From: Pontibacter mucosus
Lineage (GTDB): Bacteria > Bacteroidota > Bacteroidia > Cytophagales > Hymenobacteraceae
DNA: 64,000 nucleotides
NCBI RefSeq assembly: GCF_003054055.1
Contig: NZ_QBKI01000005.1
Span: forward strand, 310,001 to 374,000
Direction: 5' to 3'
Numbering within the stretch: position 1 is the first letter of the stretch; every line of letters begins with the position of its first letter. The notes under the pieces are model-generated. The model was given only the letters and a program-made list of their open reading frames with translations, ran no database searches and had not been told where the DNA came from. Both the position numbers and the translations under genes were made by a program. Positions 16,645 through 26,424 of this stretch are shown here, one piece after another.

Positions 16645-18402
16645 ATGGAAATAGCCCTAGTGCTGACACTGCTGGTGATTGCAATGGTGCTGTTTGCCAC
16701 GGAGAAACTCTCCATCGAGCTCGTGACACTCACCATGCTCGTTATCCTGGCCAGCACCCGTATCATTACCCCCGAGGAAGCTTTTGAAGGCTTCAGCAGC
16801 GACTTTATCATCATCATCGCCTCCATTTTTATACTTAGCGCCGCCCTGCAGGAGACCGGTATATTTGACTTCGCCGTGGTTCGGCTGGTGCGGCTGGCCC
16901 ACCGCAGCACCAACCTGATGCTCTTCGCGGTGATGGCCATCTCCGGAACCGTGTCCGCCTTCATGAACAACACCACGGTGACGGCCATGTTCGTCACCCC
17001 GCTCGTCGGCCTTTCCCGGCAAATCAACACGAGCTCCTCCAAACTCCTGATGCCCCTGGCCTTTGCGGCCATACTCGGCGGTACCTGCACCCTGATTGGC
17101 ACCTCTACCAACGTTGCCGTGAGCGGCTACATCGCCCATGCCGGCCTGCCTCCTATCAGCATCTTCGAAATCACTGGTATCGGGCTTATCATCTTTGCCG
17201 TCGGGTTGCTTTATATGATGACTATAGGCCAACGCATGTTGCCAAGCCACGAAGACCAGCAGCTTACCGAAGAGTATAAACTGCAAAAGTACCTCACCGA
17301 GATTGTGGTGCGGGCCGATTCCCCGCTGGTGGGGCAGCTTGTGTTTGCCTCCGAACTTTCCACGCTCCAGTTCCGCATCCTCAACGTCATCCGGGGAAAG
17401 GACAATTTCCTGCCCGACTTCCGTACCCGCATTCAGGAGAACGACATGCTGCTGGTAGAGGGCGACCTGGACAACCTGATTAAGGTAAAGGAAACAAAGG
17501 GTATCGATATTATGGCCGATGTGATATCGGAGAAGGACCTGCAAACCGACAACATACGGCTGGCAGAAATGCTGGTGGTGCGGCAGTCTAACCTGATCGG
17601 GTACACGGTAAAGGAGGTTAATTTTCTGCAGCGCTACGGACTTGTGGTGCTGGCCATTTCCCGGCACGGCGAGACCCTCCGTACCAAGATAGGGAGCATA
17701 CAGCTGCAGCTCGGCGATATGCTGCTGGTACAGGGCTCGCCGGAGCGGTTCGAGCAGCTGCGCAACAACAATAACCTGGCCCTGCTCGACGAGTTTGAGC
17801 CCCTGCTCTTTAAAAAGCGCAAGGGCATTATCGCTATCTCCTGTTTCCTGCTGGCCATCATCCTGGGTACCACGAAAGTACTTCCCCTCTCAATTGCTTT
17901 TCTGCTGGCTGCCTTGTGCGCTATTCTGCTCCGCTGCATCAGCTCCGAAAAAGCCTACGCCGCCATCGACTTTAAACTGCTGATCCTGATTGGGGGGATG
18001 ACGGCTTTCGGCACGGCGATGGAAAACTCGGGGGCAGCAGATTTCCTGGCGAATGGCATTGTTAACTCACTGGGCTCCCTGGGCACTATAGCGGTGCTCA
18101 CCGGCTTTGTGGTACTCACCGTTATACTTACCCAACCTATGTCCAATGCGGCAGCGGCCCTGGTGATAGTGCCGGTTGCCCTGCGCGCGGCAGAAGCCAT
18201 GGGCTCAGATCCCCGGGCGTTTGCCATCGCCATCATGCTGGCTGCTTCTGTTTCGCTCATCACGCCTTTCGAGCCTTCCTGCATCCTGGTGTACGGCCCC
18301 GGCAAGTACCGCTTCTGGGACTTCATCAGAGTAGGTTCGCCGCTCACGCTGCTTCTCATCATTGTAATAGTAGCCATGGTGCCACTTTTCTGGCCTTTGT
18401 AG
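16645..18402 (+). CDS. SLC13/DASS-family transporter with two RCK_C domains
   Basis: This 585-residue inner-membrane permease has an N-terminal half of about five membrane helices (1-200), two cytoplasmic TrkA-C/RCK_C domains (about 215-300 and 305-385) and a C-terminal half of several helices (about 395-585). Such proteins move anions such as sulfate or dicarboxylates with sodium. The helical loop FMNNTTVTAMFVTP and the later repeat TQPMSNAAAALVIVP carry the Asn-Thr/Asn-Ala substrate-site motifs of the ion-transporter superfamily. RCK_C domains usually sense ligands and gate transport. The substrate is not predictable here. Confidence 0.9.
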   Translation: MEIALVLTLLVIAMVLFATEKLSIELVTLTMLVILASTRIITPEEAFEGFSSDFIIIIASIFILSAALQETGIFDFAVVRLVRLAHRSTNLMLFAVMAISGTVSAFMNNTTVTAMFVTPLVGLSRQINTSSSKLLMPLAFAAILGGTCTLIGTSTNVAVSGYIAHAGLPPISIFEITGIGLIIFAVGLLYMMTIGQRMLPSHEDQQLTEEYKLQKYLTEIVVRADSPLVGQLVFASELSTLQFRILNVIRGKDNFLPDFRTRIQENDMLLVEGDLDNLIKVKETKGIDIMADVISEKDLQTDNIRLAEMLVVRQSNLIGYTVKEVNFLQRYGLVVLAISRHGETLRTKIGSIQLQLGDMLLVQGSPERFEQLRNNNNLALLDEFEPLLFKKRKGIIAISCFLLAIILGTTKVLPLSIAFLLAALCAILLRCISSEKAYAAIDFKLLILIGGMTAFGTAMENSGAADFLANGIVNSLGSLGTIAVLTGFVVLTVILTQPMSNAAAALVIVPVALRAAEAMGSDPRAFAIAIMLAASVSLITPFEPSCILVYGPGKYRFWDFIRVGSPLTLLLIIVIVAMVPLFWPL

Positions 18403-18453
18403 CCTGCCCTGGGGGATTAAGGGTTGAATAGCGGGTAGAGAACACTAGCAGCA

Positions 18454-18830
18454 CCGGGTCCACCCACCCCTTCCCCTCCTTGGCTAAGGAGGGGAATTAT
18501 CACCCCACCCCGGCCCTCCCCTAAGAACAGGGGAGGGAGTTCTGCTAATCGTATTGTCATCTCGAGCAGCGCGAGAGATCTATCTGGAATTCTAATCAGA
18601 TCTCTCACAGCTACGCTGGCTCTCTTCGGCTCCCGCCTCAAGAGTGGTTGAGATGACAGCAGAGGCAGCGGCTATCGAATTGATTCCCAGCCTTTGGGTT
18701 GAGCGCCTTCTAGATTTCCGGTTTCGCTTCAGCGAAATTGCGACGTCAGGAGCAAAGGAAATGTAGACAGCGCGATGCCCGAAGGCGAGGCCTCCCGGCC
18801 TTGAGGGAGCCAAAGCTGGAGATGAAACGA
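18454..18830 (+). repeat. Composite dispersed repeat, copy 1
   Basis: Four blocks recur in the same order in the opposite orientation at 38677-38976: a CCGGGTCCA-CCCACCCCTT block with CCTCCTT-AAGGAGG dyads, a GGCTATCGAAT block, CAGCCTTTGGGTTGAGCGCC, and a GCGCGATGCCCGAAGGCGAG to GATGAAACGA block of about 60 bases. Copy 1 additionally carries the 104-base hairpin at 18555-18658. Confidence 0.8.
18555..18658. repeat. TGTCATCT...AGATGACA palindromic element
   Basis: This imperfect palindrome is bounded by TGTCATCT and AGATGACA. Inside, GAGAGATCT and AGATCTCTC form a second inner stem. Related ends occur at 28825-28900 and 44073-44148. Confidence 0.65.
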
Positions 18831-19006
18831 TAGGTATGTAAGGCTGGAGGATGAATGGTGGTTTGAAAGTATAGCTTTGTCCCAGATGTAGGATGCGATG
18901 GGTAGGAAAGTATAAGCATGTAAGTATAAAACGAACTACAAGCTCGTGCCAGCGACAGCAAAGGAAAGCCTAGCAAGTATAGCTCAAGTATAATAAAAAG
19001 CTCCCC

Positions 19007-19318
19007 CTACACTGCCCCCACCCAAAAAAGCGTAGAAGCCAGCGCAATGGCTACCACCACTCCCCCGCTTACCAGGTACGTGCTCAAACGCATCACGCGG
19101 CTGCGCTCAGCCTTGGATAAAGTATAAATCTGCCGCCGGGTATAGTATAGAAATACCAGCATGGCCAGCAGAAAACTGCAAAACCAGAAGGTACTGAAAC
19201 GCAGCAGGAAAACAAGCGGGTGGTACTCGTCGGAAAGGTAAAGGGCAGCCACCGCCATCAGCAGGCTGCCGTATAGCGATAATATCAGAAACAGAAAGGA
19301 ATTAGGGTTTTGCCTCAT
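19007..19318 (-). CDS. Small membrane protein, unknown function
   Basis: This protein of about 103 residues has three hydrophobic spans (about 7-28, 36-57 and 80-101) with a basic loop (YYTRRQIYTLSKAERSR) between the second and third. The ATG at 19318 is preferred to a GTG at 19345 that adds nine residues. Its sequence gives no family clue. Tandem AAGTATA copies lie upstream at 19388 and 19395. Confidence 0.6.
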   Translation of the reverse strand: MRQNPNSFLFLILSLYGSLLMAVAALYLSDEYHPLVFLLRFSTFWFCSFLLAMLVFLYYTRRQIYTLSKAERSRVMRLSTYLVSGGVVVAIALASTLFWVGAV

Positions 19319-19416
19319 GCAGCACAGCGCAGTTTGGGTAGTCACTTAATAAGTATATACGCACCAACCCCTGCGCCCTATCGCTGAAAGTATAAAGTAT
19401 AAATAGGACTTTACCG

Positions 19417-19842
19417 CTAACTTAAGAACGCCTGTGCCTCGTGCTTGATATTATCGCGGCTAAGGCCGTCTTTTACACCCATTGTTATTTTGCCTACCAG
19501 CACCCCCACAATCGATTTTTTAAAGCCCAGTTTTACAGCCATGCTGATACAGAAGTCCATCTCGCTCTCATCCACGATGCCGTCGGCCAGCATCATCTCC
19601 ACCAGGTCATAGATCTGGTCAAAACGCTCAGAGTCGTTGGACGGCAGCTGCGCCTTTTTGGTATCGGCCTCTGTGATCAGGTGGCGCACCTGCTCGGGCT
19701 TAATGCCGTGCCGCTGGCCAATGTTGATGATAAACTTCATCTCGGCAGGATCCAGGTGGCCATCCACCTTAGCCAAAGCCCCAAGGTTGGCAATATGGCT
19801 TTTCAACCTTTTTGTCTCCTCACTTTCAAAAAAACCAAACAT
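19417..19842 (-). CDS. TerB-like helical protein
   Basis: This 141-residue, all-helical soluble protein resembles the TerB/DjlA-N fold. Signatures are ALAKVDGHLDPAEMKFI near residue 25 and MLADGIVDESEMDF near 85, the two acidic helix starts that bind metal in the family. TerB domains are linked to tellurite and stress responses, but most chromosomal copies have no proven role. No other ter genes are nearby. The start ATG at 19842 is clear. Confidence 0.8.
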   Translation of the reverse strand: MFGFFESEETKRLKSHIANLGALAKVDGHLDPAEMKFIINIGQRHGIKPEQVRHLITEADTKKAQLPSNDSERFDQIYDLVEMMLADGIVDESEMDFCISMAVKLGFKKSIVGVLVGKITMGVKDGLSRDNIKHEAQAFLS

Positions 19843-20150
19843 ACGTTGCCTCTGTAGGTTAAATTAGTTTACTTGTACTCCGGTTTATGCTGGCACGGCC
19901 CCTGCAACAAATTATTCAAATAGTACGCTTTTTCCTCCCATAAACGGACCCCGCCATAAGGCAAGCGTATACTACGCCGATATAACATACGTTTTTTACT
20001 ATCTAAAAGTCGTGCTATATCGGCAGTTTTTGTGCAGGCCTTTTTTTTACAAACGAACAACTCTTCCGTTCCGCATAATTTAAACTTTAATTAACTTGCG
20101 ATTTGCGAAATTTGAGTATCATTACCACATTTAACAGACACTAATCTACC
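19843..20150. other. Divergent intergenic region before pfkA
   Basis: These 308 bases are AT-richer than the surroundings and should contain promoters for the TerB-like gene and for pfkA. A 63-codon minus-strand frame at 19869-20060 has biased, low-complexity content and no start context, so I do not call it. I could not fix a -7/-33 pair with confidence. Confidence 0.45.
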
Positions 20151-21122
20151 ATGAAGAGAATTGGAGTATTTACTTCGGGCGGGGACGCGCCGGGCATGAA
20201 CGCATGTATCAGAGCAATCGTGAGAGCCGCCGTCTATCATGGAGTGGAAGTATATGGCATTCACCGTGGCTACAAAGGCATGATAAAGGGCGAGATCTAC
20301 AAAATGGACTCTCACTCTGTGAGCAATATCATACAGAAAGGCGGAACCATACTTCGCTCCGCGCGCAGTAAAGAGTTCGTAACACCAGAAGGCAGAAAAA
20401 TGGCCTACGACCAGCTGCAGAAGTTTGGCATCGAGGGGCTGGTGTGCATCGGAGGAGACGGCACCTTTACCGGGGCTAACATCTTTTTCGAGGAGTTCGG
20501 CATCCCTACCGTCGGCGCCCCCGGCACCATCGACAACGACCTGTACGGCACTGACTATACCATCGGCTACGACACGGCCGTCAATACCGCCCTGGATGCC
20601 ATCGACAAAATACGCGACACGGCCGACAGCCACGACCGCGTGTTCTTTATCGAGGTGATGGGCCGCGACTCCGGCTACATTGCCATGCCTTGCGCCGTGG
20701 GCGGCGGTGCCGAGATCGTCATGATCCCGGAGACAGAGACAACTATAGACGAAGTGGTGGACACCCTGCGCACTGGCTGGAACCGCTCCAAGACATCCTT
20801 TATCGTGATTGTGGCAGAAGGCGACGACGCCGGCAACGCCACCGAGGTGGCGGCCAAAGTGCAGCAGGAGCTGCCGCACATGGATGCCCGCGTCACCATA
20901 CTTGGCCACGTGCAGCGCGGTGGCGCACCCACTGCCGCCGACCGGATGCTGGCCAGCCAACTGGGCATAGCCTGCGTGGAGGGACTGCTGGAAGGACGCA
21001 AGTGCGAAATGGCCGGTATCATCAATGGCGAGATTGTGTACACGCCGTTCATCGACACCATCACCAAGGACAAACTCATCAACCCGAACTACCTGAAGAT
21101 GGTGAACATACTTTCTGTGTAA
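20151..21122 (+). CDS. pfkA: ATP-dependent 6-phosphofructokinase
   Basis: This 323-residue enzyme phosphorylates fructose 6-phosphate to the 1,6-bisphosphate, the committing step of glycolysis. All landmarks are present: TSGGDAPGMNA at the N-terminus, GGDGT for ATP, PGTIDND with the catalytic Asp, MGRDSGYIA and GHVQRGG. The length is typical of the bacterial allosteric homotetramer. It is monocistronic with a terminator shortly after the stop. Confidence 0.97.
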   Translation: MKRIGVFTSGGDAPGMNACIRAIVRAAVYHGVEVYGIHRGYKGMIKGEIYKMDSHSVSNIIQKGGTILRSARSKEFVTPEGRKMAYDQLQKFGIEGLVCIGGDGTFTGANIFFEEFGIPTVGAPGTIDNDLYGTDYTIGYDTAVNTALDAIDKIRDTADSHDRVFFIEVMGRDSGYIAMPCAVGGGAEIVMIPETETTIDEVVDTLRTGWNRSKTSFIVIVAEGDDAGNATEVAAKVQQELPHMDARVTILGHVQRGGAPTAADRMLASQLGIACVEGLLEGRKCEMAGIINGEIVYTPFIDTITKDKLINPNYLKMVNILSV

Positions 21123-21150
21123 ACACCCAAAGTATAAAGTATACCTTATC

Positions 21151-21189
21151 GCCCCGGATGAAGCGTAAATGCCTTATCCGGGGCTTTTT
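21151..21189 (+). terminator. Rho-independent terminator after pfkA
   Basis: GCCCCGGAT (21151-21159) pairs with ATCCGGGGC (21176-21184) and is followed by five T. Confidence 0.88.
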
Positions 21190-21278
21190 GTGTTTCCTGC
21201 CCATGCCCTGCCCGCTGCCAGAATATACTGGCTAAGCCAAACAGCAAAAAACCTATCCCTGCGCATACTTTTCCGTAA

Positions 21279-24200
21279 AAGCATACACGAACTCAGAAAC
21301 CACGGAAAAATATCGCATCTGCCAAACATATCGCTAAAATCGCCCTGAAGGTAGTCCTTTGGCCGCTAGCCATTATCGTAGGGCTACTCCTACTTATTAT
21401 CATCGCCCTGCAGTTTCAGGGCGTGCAGAACTTTCTTGCCAAGCAAGGCGAAAATTACCTGCAGAAAACCCTGGGTACCGAGGTCAGGATAGGCGGCCTT
21501 ACCACCGACTGGCGGAACGCTTTGGTGCTGAAAGACATGTACCTGGAGGACCAGCAGCAGGACACGCTCTGGTACGCTGAACGCCTTGGCGTAGACATGG
21601 CCATACTTGCGCTCATCAGCGGGGAGGTGAACATCAGCAAACTAGACCTCGACAACGCTACCCTCAAGCTGCACATCCGCGAGGACAGCACCACCAACTT
21701 CGATTTCATCACGGAGGCCTTTGCCACAGACACTGCCGCAGCCCAGCCCACCGATACCACGGCCTCGGCCATGCAGATAACGCTCGGCACCATCAACCTG
21801 GACAATGTGTATGTCTCGTTCAGGGATGATGCCGGGGGCAACTACATCCGCATGCGCGTGGGCGAGCTGACCACCACTATGGATGAGCTGAACCTGGAGG
21901 AGCAGCGCTACCTGGTGGATGAGGTGCGCCTGGCCAATACCTGGGTGGCCTACGAACAAACCAAACTGCCTCCGCCCGATACCTCGGCCTACGAACCACT
22001 GGAGATGGATTTTGGATTGAACCGGGTGGAGCTGGAGAACCTGCGCCTGAGTTACTGGAGCCATCCAGCCGAACAGCGCATCGAACTGAAACTAGGCGAG
22101 TCGGAAGTGGTGTCGGATAAGATAGACCTGAAAAACGCCAAGGTAAACCTGAATAGCTTTGCCCTGCACAACACCGATTTGAAGTATGTGCAGGAAAAGT
22201 ATAAACCTGCCGATTCGCTGGCTGTGAACCCGGAGCGGACCGTGAAGGAGCTGGACAAGAAGGTGGAGCACCTGCAGGGCGAGCCGGTGAACTGGGTCGT
22301 AACGCTGGGCGACCTGGACGTGTCGGGCCTGAACGTGGCCTTCGACAATTTTAACGCTCCCAAGCAGCCCCAAGGCATGGACTACGACCACCTTCGCTTT
22401 GCAAACGTGCTGCTCGACGCCCAGGACATCAGCTACAGCCTCAGCCGCACCGAGGCTACGCTAAACCAGTTTACCCTGCAGGAGCAAAGCGGCTTCAGGC
22501 TGGAGAATTTCACGGCGAACATCGTTTTCGACACCATCCATACCAGCCTCACCAACCTCGACCTGAAAACCGGCCACAGCCACCTGCAAAACCAGCTGGC
22601 CATGTCGTACCCCTCGCTGGAGGCAATGGCCGAGACGCCGGAGAAAATCGGACTGGACATCGACATCCGGAACAGCTACATCGGCATGCAGGATGTGCTG
22701 TACTTTATGCCGGATATGGCCCAAAACCCTTCGTTTAAAAGTATAGCCAAAGACAACGTACGCCTGACCGCCAAAGCCACAGGCACCCTGGAGAACCTGC
22801 GCGTCCAGACCCTGCAGCTGGCTGGCCTGAACAACACCCGCGTGGATGTGAAAGGAACGGTCCGCAATGCCATGGACCCGGACAACCTATACCTGGACCT
22901 GGACATTGACCGCTTTGCCACCACCCGCACCGATGTGCTGGCGCTGGTTCCTGCCGGCACGATACCGCCTAACTTCCGGGTGCCGCCACAGCTAAGTATG
23001 ACCGGCAACTATAAAGGCAACCTGACGAACTTCGATGCCAACGCTGATCTGCGCACCTCTTTTGGTAATGTAGTGGCCAGGGTGGATATGGGCGCCAACG
23101 AAACCTTTACGGCTACCGTGCGCAGCGGCGGTTTTGCCCTGGACCAGCTCATGACCGACAGCCTGGGTTTGGGAAACATTGCCCTGGATGCCCAGGCGCG
23201 CGGCACCGGCCTGACCCCGGAAACGATGCGCGCCGATGTAAAAGCCGATATCCGGGTGTTCGACTATAGCAACTACAGCTATAAGGATGTGGACGTGGTC
23301 GCCAACATAGACCGCAACCTCTATACCGTACAGGCTACCGCCAACGATGAGAACCTGGCCTTTGACCTGGACGGCAAGTTTAACCTGCGCGACGCTCAAA
23401 AACCGGCTTATACATTTAACCTCGACCTGGCCCAGGCCAACTTGCAGGCACTAAACCTGTACCCCGAGCCCCTGGCAGTGCGCGGACAGCTGCAGGGCAG
23501 TTTTACCGGAGCCGACGCCAGCACCCTGAGCGGCAAGCTGGAGGGGCAGGCACTGCGGATAGAGCACAACGGCAGCGCCTTTCCAATAGACACCCTGGCG
23601 ATGACCCTGGCCCAAACCGGCGAAGCGGCTGACATCACGCTACAGTCTGAGATAGTGGATGCTGAGATGCACTTTGAGAACACGCTGGCTACCCTGCCAA
23701 CGGCCATGCTCAAGCATTTCTCCAACTATTTCGACCTGCAGCCCGACCCGCCTTTTCCGGCAAACCTGAACCTGGGCGACTTTACCGCCACTATCAACCT
23801 GAAGCAAACGGGTCTTATCACCTCCTTTGTGCCGGGGCTGGAGCAGCTGCAGCCTGCCACGCCCTTTGTGGCGACCTATAACGGTGATAACCAGCAACTG
23901 GAGCTGGACGGCCGCATCAGCAGGATTGTGTACACGGATTATACGTTGCAGAACCTGAACCTTTCGGTGCGCGGCGACCGGGATCAGCTGGCCTACGACC
24001 TGGACCTGAAGCGCCTGCTCTCCCCTTCTCTCACCATGGATAACATCAGCCTGGACGGGGCCGCCCGCGACAACGAACTGGCTGTGCGCGTGGCCATAGC
24101 CGGGGATAGCCTGCAGGAAAAGAACGAGCGCTTTGTAATAGGTGGGATTCTGAACAGCCTCGGCCGCGGCTACCGCTTCGCGTTTAACCCCGACCAGCTG

Positions 24201-26420
24201 GTGATAAACGGAGACAAGTGGGATGTGGCGCAGGACAATTACCTGCAGTTCGACACCGACCTGCTCTACGCCAATAACATCCGGCTGCAGCATAACAACC
24301 AGGCTATACTTCTAAACAGCGCCGGCCCGGTAGCGCCTCAGGCACCACTGGAGGCACGTTTCGAGAACGTAGACATCGCCTACATCATGCGCACCTTCCA
24401 GGCACCCGAAGACAGCCTGATGGCCGGTATCATCAACGGTACGGCAACCGTGCGCAACATTATGGGCGATAACCTGGCCTTCACCTCCGACCTCACCGTT
24501 ACCGACTTTGCCTATGAGGGCATACCGGTGGGCAACCTAGCTCTGAATGCGAGCAGCGGCGACAACAACCGCTACAACATCAACGCCAGCCTGACCGGCA
24601 ACGACAACCAGGTGCGCGTGGAGGGTTACATGGAGCCCCAGACAGAGGCCACCCTGCTGAACATGACTGCCAGTATAGACCGGCTGAACATGCATGCGCT
24701 GGAGGGTTTTATGGCCGGAATGGTGAACCAACTCGACGGCAATGCTACTGGCGACCTGCGTATCACCGGCACCGTAGCCCAACCGGATATACAGGGCCAG
24801 CTGAATTTTAACCGGGCGCAGTTTAACCTGGTGATGCTGGGCTCCCTGTTTACCCTGGAGAACGAGCGGCTGGAGTTCAACCAGCAGGGCATCCGTTTCC
24901 CCAACTTCACCATCACCGACTCTTTGGGCAACGACATGGTGGTGAACGGCAATATCCTGACGCAGAACTATACCGACTTTGACCTGGCGCTGGACGTGAA
25001 GACACCGCGCTTCCTGGCGCTTAACTCCACGGCGCAGGATAACAGCCTTTTCTACGGCAACGTGTTTGTTGGCGCCGATGCCACTATCAGAGGTAATGCC
25101 ATGGAGCCTGTGATTAAGGTTAATGCCCGTGTGCTGGATGGCTCCGATTTTACCACGGTTATTCCTGCCGATGAGGTGGGTGCCGCGGAGCGGGAGGGCA
25201 TTGTGGAGTTTGTGAACCTGAACCCGGAGATGACACGCATTATCCGCGAGCAGCAGGAAGACACCGTTAGTGTAACCGGTTTTGTGGGAGCCGATGTGGA
25301 GGCCCAAATCACCATTACGGACGCCTCTACCCTGACCATCATCATAGACCCCACCACGGGCGATAATCTCACGGTGCGGGGCTCGGCAGACCCGCTGTTC
25401 ATTGGCATGCGGCCAACCGGCGAGATAAACATGTCAGGCCGCTTTACCGTGACAGAAGGCAAGTATAGCATGGACTTTTACGACCTGGCCTCCCGTGAGC
25501 TGGACATTGCCCAGGGCAGCTACATCAACTGGACCGGAGACCCGCTGCAGGCCATCATGGACATCACAGCGATTTACAATGTGGAGACGGCTCCGCAGGA
25601 ATTGGTGGCTACATCAGTAGGCTCATACGAGGACCCCGCCCTGCGGAACCAGGTGCCGTTTCAGGTATATGTGTATGTGCGGGGCGAGTTGCTGCGACCA
25701 GAGATTGAGTTCGACATACAGCTACCCGAGGAAGAGCGCGGCAGTGTACCGGCGATCGTCACCACCAGCCTGGGCAACCTGCGCCAGGATGAGTCGGAGA
25801 TGAACAAGCAGGTTTTCTCGCTGCTGGTGCTCAACCGCTTTATGGCCCCGGATCCCTTTACCAGCTCAGGTGGCGGCCTGGAGTCCACGGCACGCAACAG
25901 CCTGGGCCAGGTGATGACAGACCAGCTAAACCAGCTCACCAACCGCTACGCCGGTGGCCTGGGACTGGAGCTGGGTGTGGATTCCTACCAGGATTACTCC
26001 TCCGGCTCGGCCGAAGGCCGCACCGACCTGAATGTGGCCATGCGCCAGCAGTTTCTCAACGACAGGCTGACCGTGCGCGTAGGTACGGATATCGGACTGG
26101 AAGGCGGCAGCCAGACAAACCAGACCATGAGCGGCTTTGGTGGCGACATCTCAGTGGAGTATTCCCTGACCGAAGATGGAAGGCTGCGGGTGCGCGGCTT
26201 CCAGCGCAACCAGTACGAAGGCGTGATTGAGGGTGGCGACGTGCGGGCGACCGGCATGGCCCTCATCTTCGTGCGTGAGTACAACAACTTCTCCGACCTC
26301 TTCCGCGACCTGGAGAGCCGCCGCAGGCGCGATGAGGAGCGTAGGATTGAGGCAGCCCAGAAAATACGGGAGGAGAAACCCGAGGTAGAAAAAGAATTAA
26401 GAGAAGAAGGTACAAGATAA
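21279..26420 (+). CDS. tamB: TamB-like translocation/assembly protein (DUF490)
   Basis: This very large AsmA/TamB-family protein (at least 1665 residues) has an N-terminal anchor, a long beta-helical body and a C-terminal TamB/DUF490 domain of about 400 residues. TamB spans the periplasm and works with an outer-membrane Omp85 partner; current views include lipid transport. The open frame begins after a stop at 21276-21278. No ATG, GTG or TTG occurs in frame before GTG at 21423, yet a clear membrane anchor (VVLWPLAIIVGLLLLIIIAL) is encoded at 21351-21410, upstream of that GTG. I give the whole open frame; the true start is unresolved. The stop is 4 bases before the tamL start. Confidence 0.85.
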   Translation, partial: KHTRTQKPRKNIASAKHIAKIALKVVLWPLAIIVGLLLLIIIALQFQGVQNFLAKQGENYLQKTLGTEVRIGGLTTDWRNALVLKDMYLEDQQQDTLWYAERLGVDMAILALISGEVNISKLDLDNATLKLHIREDSTTNFDFITEAFATDTAAAQPTDTTASAMQITLGTINLDNVYVSFRDDAGGNYIRMRVGELTTTMDELNLEEQRYLVDEVRLANTWVAYEQTKLPPPDTSAYEPLEMDFGLNRVELENLRLSYWSHPAEQRIELKLGESEVVSDKIDLKNAKVNLNSFALHNTDLKYVQEKYKPADSLAVNPERTVKELDKKVEHLQGEPVNWVVTLGDLDVSGLNVAFDNFNAPKQPQGMDYDHLRFANVLLDAQDISYSLSRTEATLNQFTLQEQSGFRLENFTANIVFDTIHTSLTNLDLKTGHSHLQNQLAMSYPSLEAMAETPEKIGLDIDIRNSYIGMQDVLYFMPDMAQNPSFKSIAKDNVRLTAKATGTLENLRVQTLQLAGLNNTRVDVKGTVRNAMDPDNLYLDLDIDRFATTRTDVLALVPAGTIPPNFRVPPQLSMTGNYKGNLTNFDANADLRTSFGNVVARVDMGANETFTATVRSGGFALDQLMTDSLGLGNIALDAQARGTGLTPETMRADVKADIRVFDYSNYSYKDVDVVANIDRNLYTVQATANDENLAFDLDGKFNLRDAQKPAYTFNLDLAQANLQALNLYPEPLAVRGQLQGSFTGADASTLSGKLEGQALRIEHNGSAFPIDTLAMTLAQTGEAADITLQSEIVDAEMHFENTLATLPTAMLKHFSNYFDLQPDPPFPANLNLGDFTATINLKQTGLITSFVPGLEQLQPATPFVATYNGDNQQLELDGRISRIVYTDYTLQNLNLSVRGDRDQLAYDLDLKRLLSPSLTMDNISLDGAARDNELAVRVAIAGDSLQEKNERFVIGGILNSLGRGYRFAFNPDQLVINGDKWDVAQDNYLQFDTDLLYANNIRLQHNNQAILLNSAGPVAPQAPLEARFENVDIAYIMRTFQAPEDSLMAGIINGTATVRNIMGDNLAFTSDLTVTDFAYEGIPVGNLALNASSGDNNRYNINASLTGNDNQVRVEGYMEPQTEATLLNMTASIDRLNMHALEGFMAGMVNQLDGNATGDLRITGTVAQPDIQGQLNFNRAQFNLVMLGSLFTLENERLEFNQQGIRFPNFTITDSLGNDMVVNGNILTQNYTDFDLALDVKTPRFLALNSTAQDNSLFYGNVFVGADATIRGNAMEPVIKVNARVLDGSDFTTVIPADEVGAAEREGIVEFVNLNPEMTRIIREQQEDTVSVTGFVGADVEAQITITDASTLTIIIDPTTGDNLTVRGSADPLFIGMRPTGEINMSGRFTVTEGKYSMDFYDLASRELDIAQGSYINWTGDPLQAIMDITAIYNVETAPQELVATSVGSYEDPALRNQVPFQVYVYVRGELLRPEIEFDIQLPEEERGSVPAIVTTSLGNLRQDESEMNKQVFSLLVLNRFMAPDPFTSSGGGLESTARNSLGQVMTDQLNQLTNRYAGGLGLELGVDSYQDYSSGSAEGRTDLNVAMRQQFLNDRLTVRVGTDIGLEGGSQTNQTMSGFGGDISVEYSLTEDGRLRVRGFQRNQYEGVIEGGDVRATGMALIFVREYNNFSDLFRDLESRRRRDEERRIEAAQKIREEKPEVEKELREEGTR

Positions 26421-26424
26421 AACT

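Larger units (their letters stand above)
18403..19006. other. Gene-free stretch holding dispersed repeats
   Basis: I find no gene in these 604 bases. They contain the composite repeat at 18454-18830, the hairpin element inside it at 18555-18658, and five AAGTATA copies within 126 bases (18867, 18908, 18922, 18975, 18986). Short open frames across the repeat reappear in the second copy near 38.7-38.8 kb because the DNA is repeated, not because they code. Confidence 0.7.

Noticed and set aside
18592-18813. Short open frames in the composite repeat that share a RRSTQRLG string with frames near 38.7-38.8 kb
   Set aside because: The similarity follows from the DNA repeat itself; the frames are shifted, lack start context and do not keep protein features outside the shared blocks.
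19869-20060. 63-codon minus-strand open frame
   Set aside because: It lies in AT-rich promoter DNA before pfkA, shows no family pattern and would run from a homopolymer-rich start, so chance is the best explanation.
21423-26420. TamB-like gene starting at GTG 21423
   Set aside because: This start would drop the membrane anchor encoded directly upstream, so I left the start unresolved instead of accepting it.
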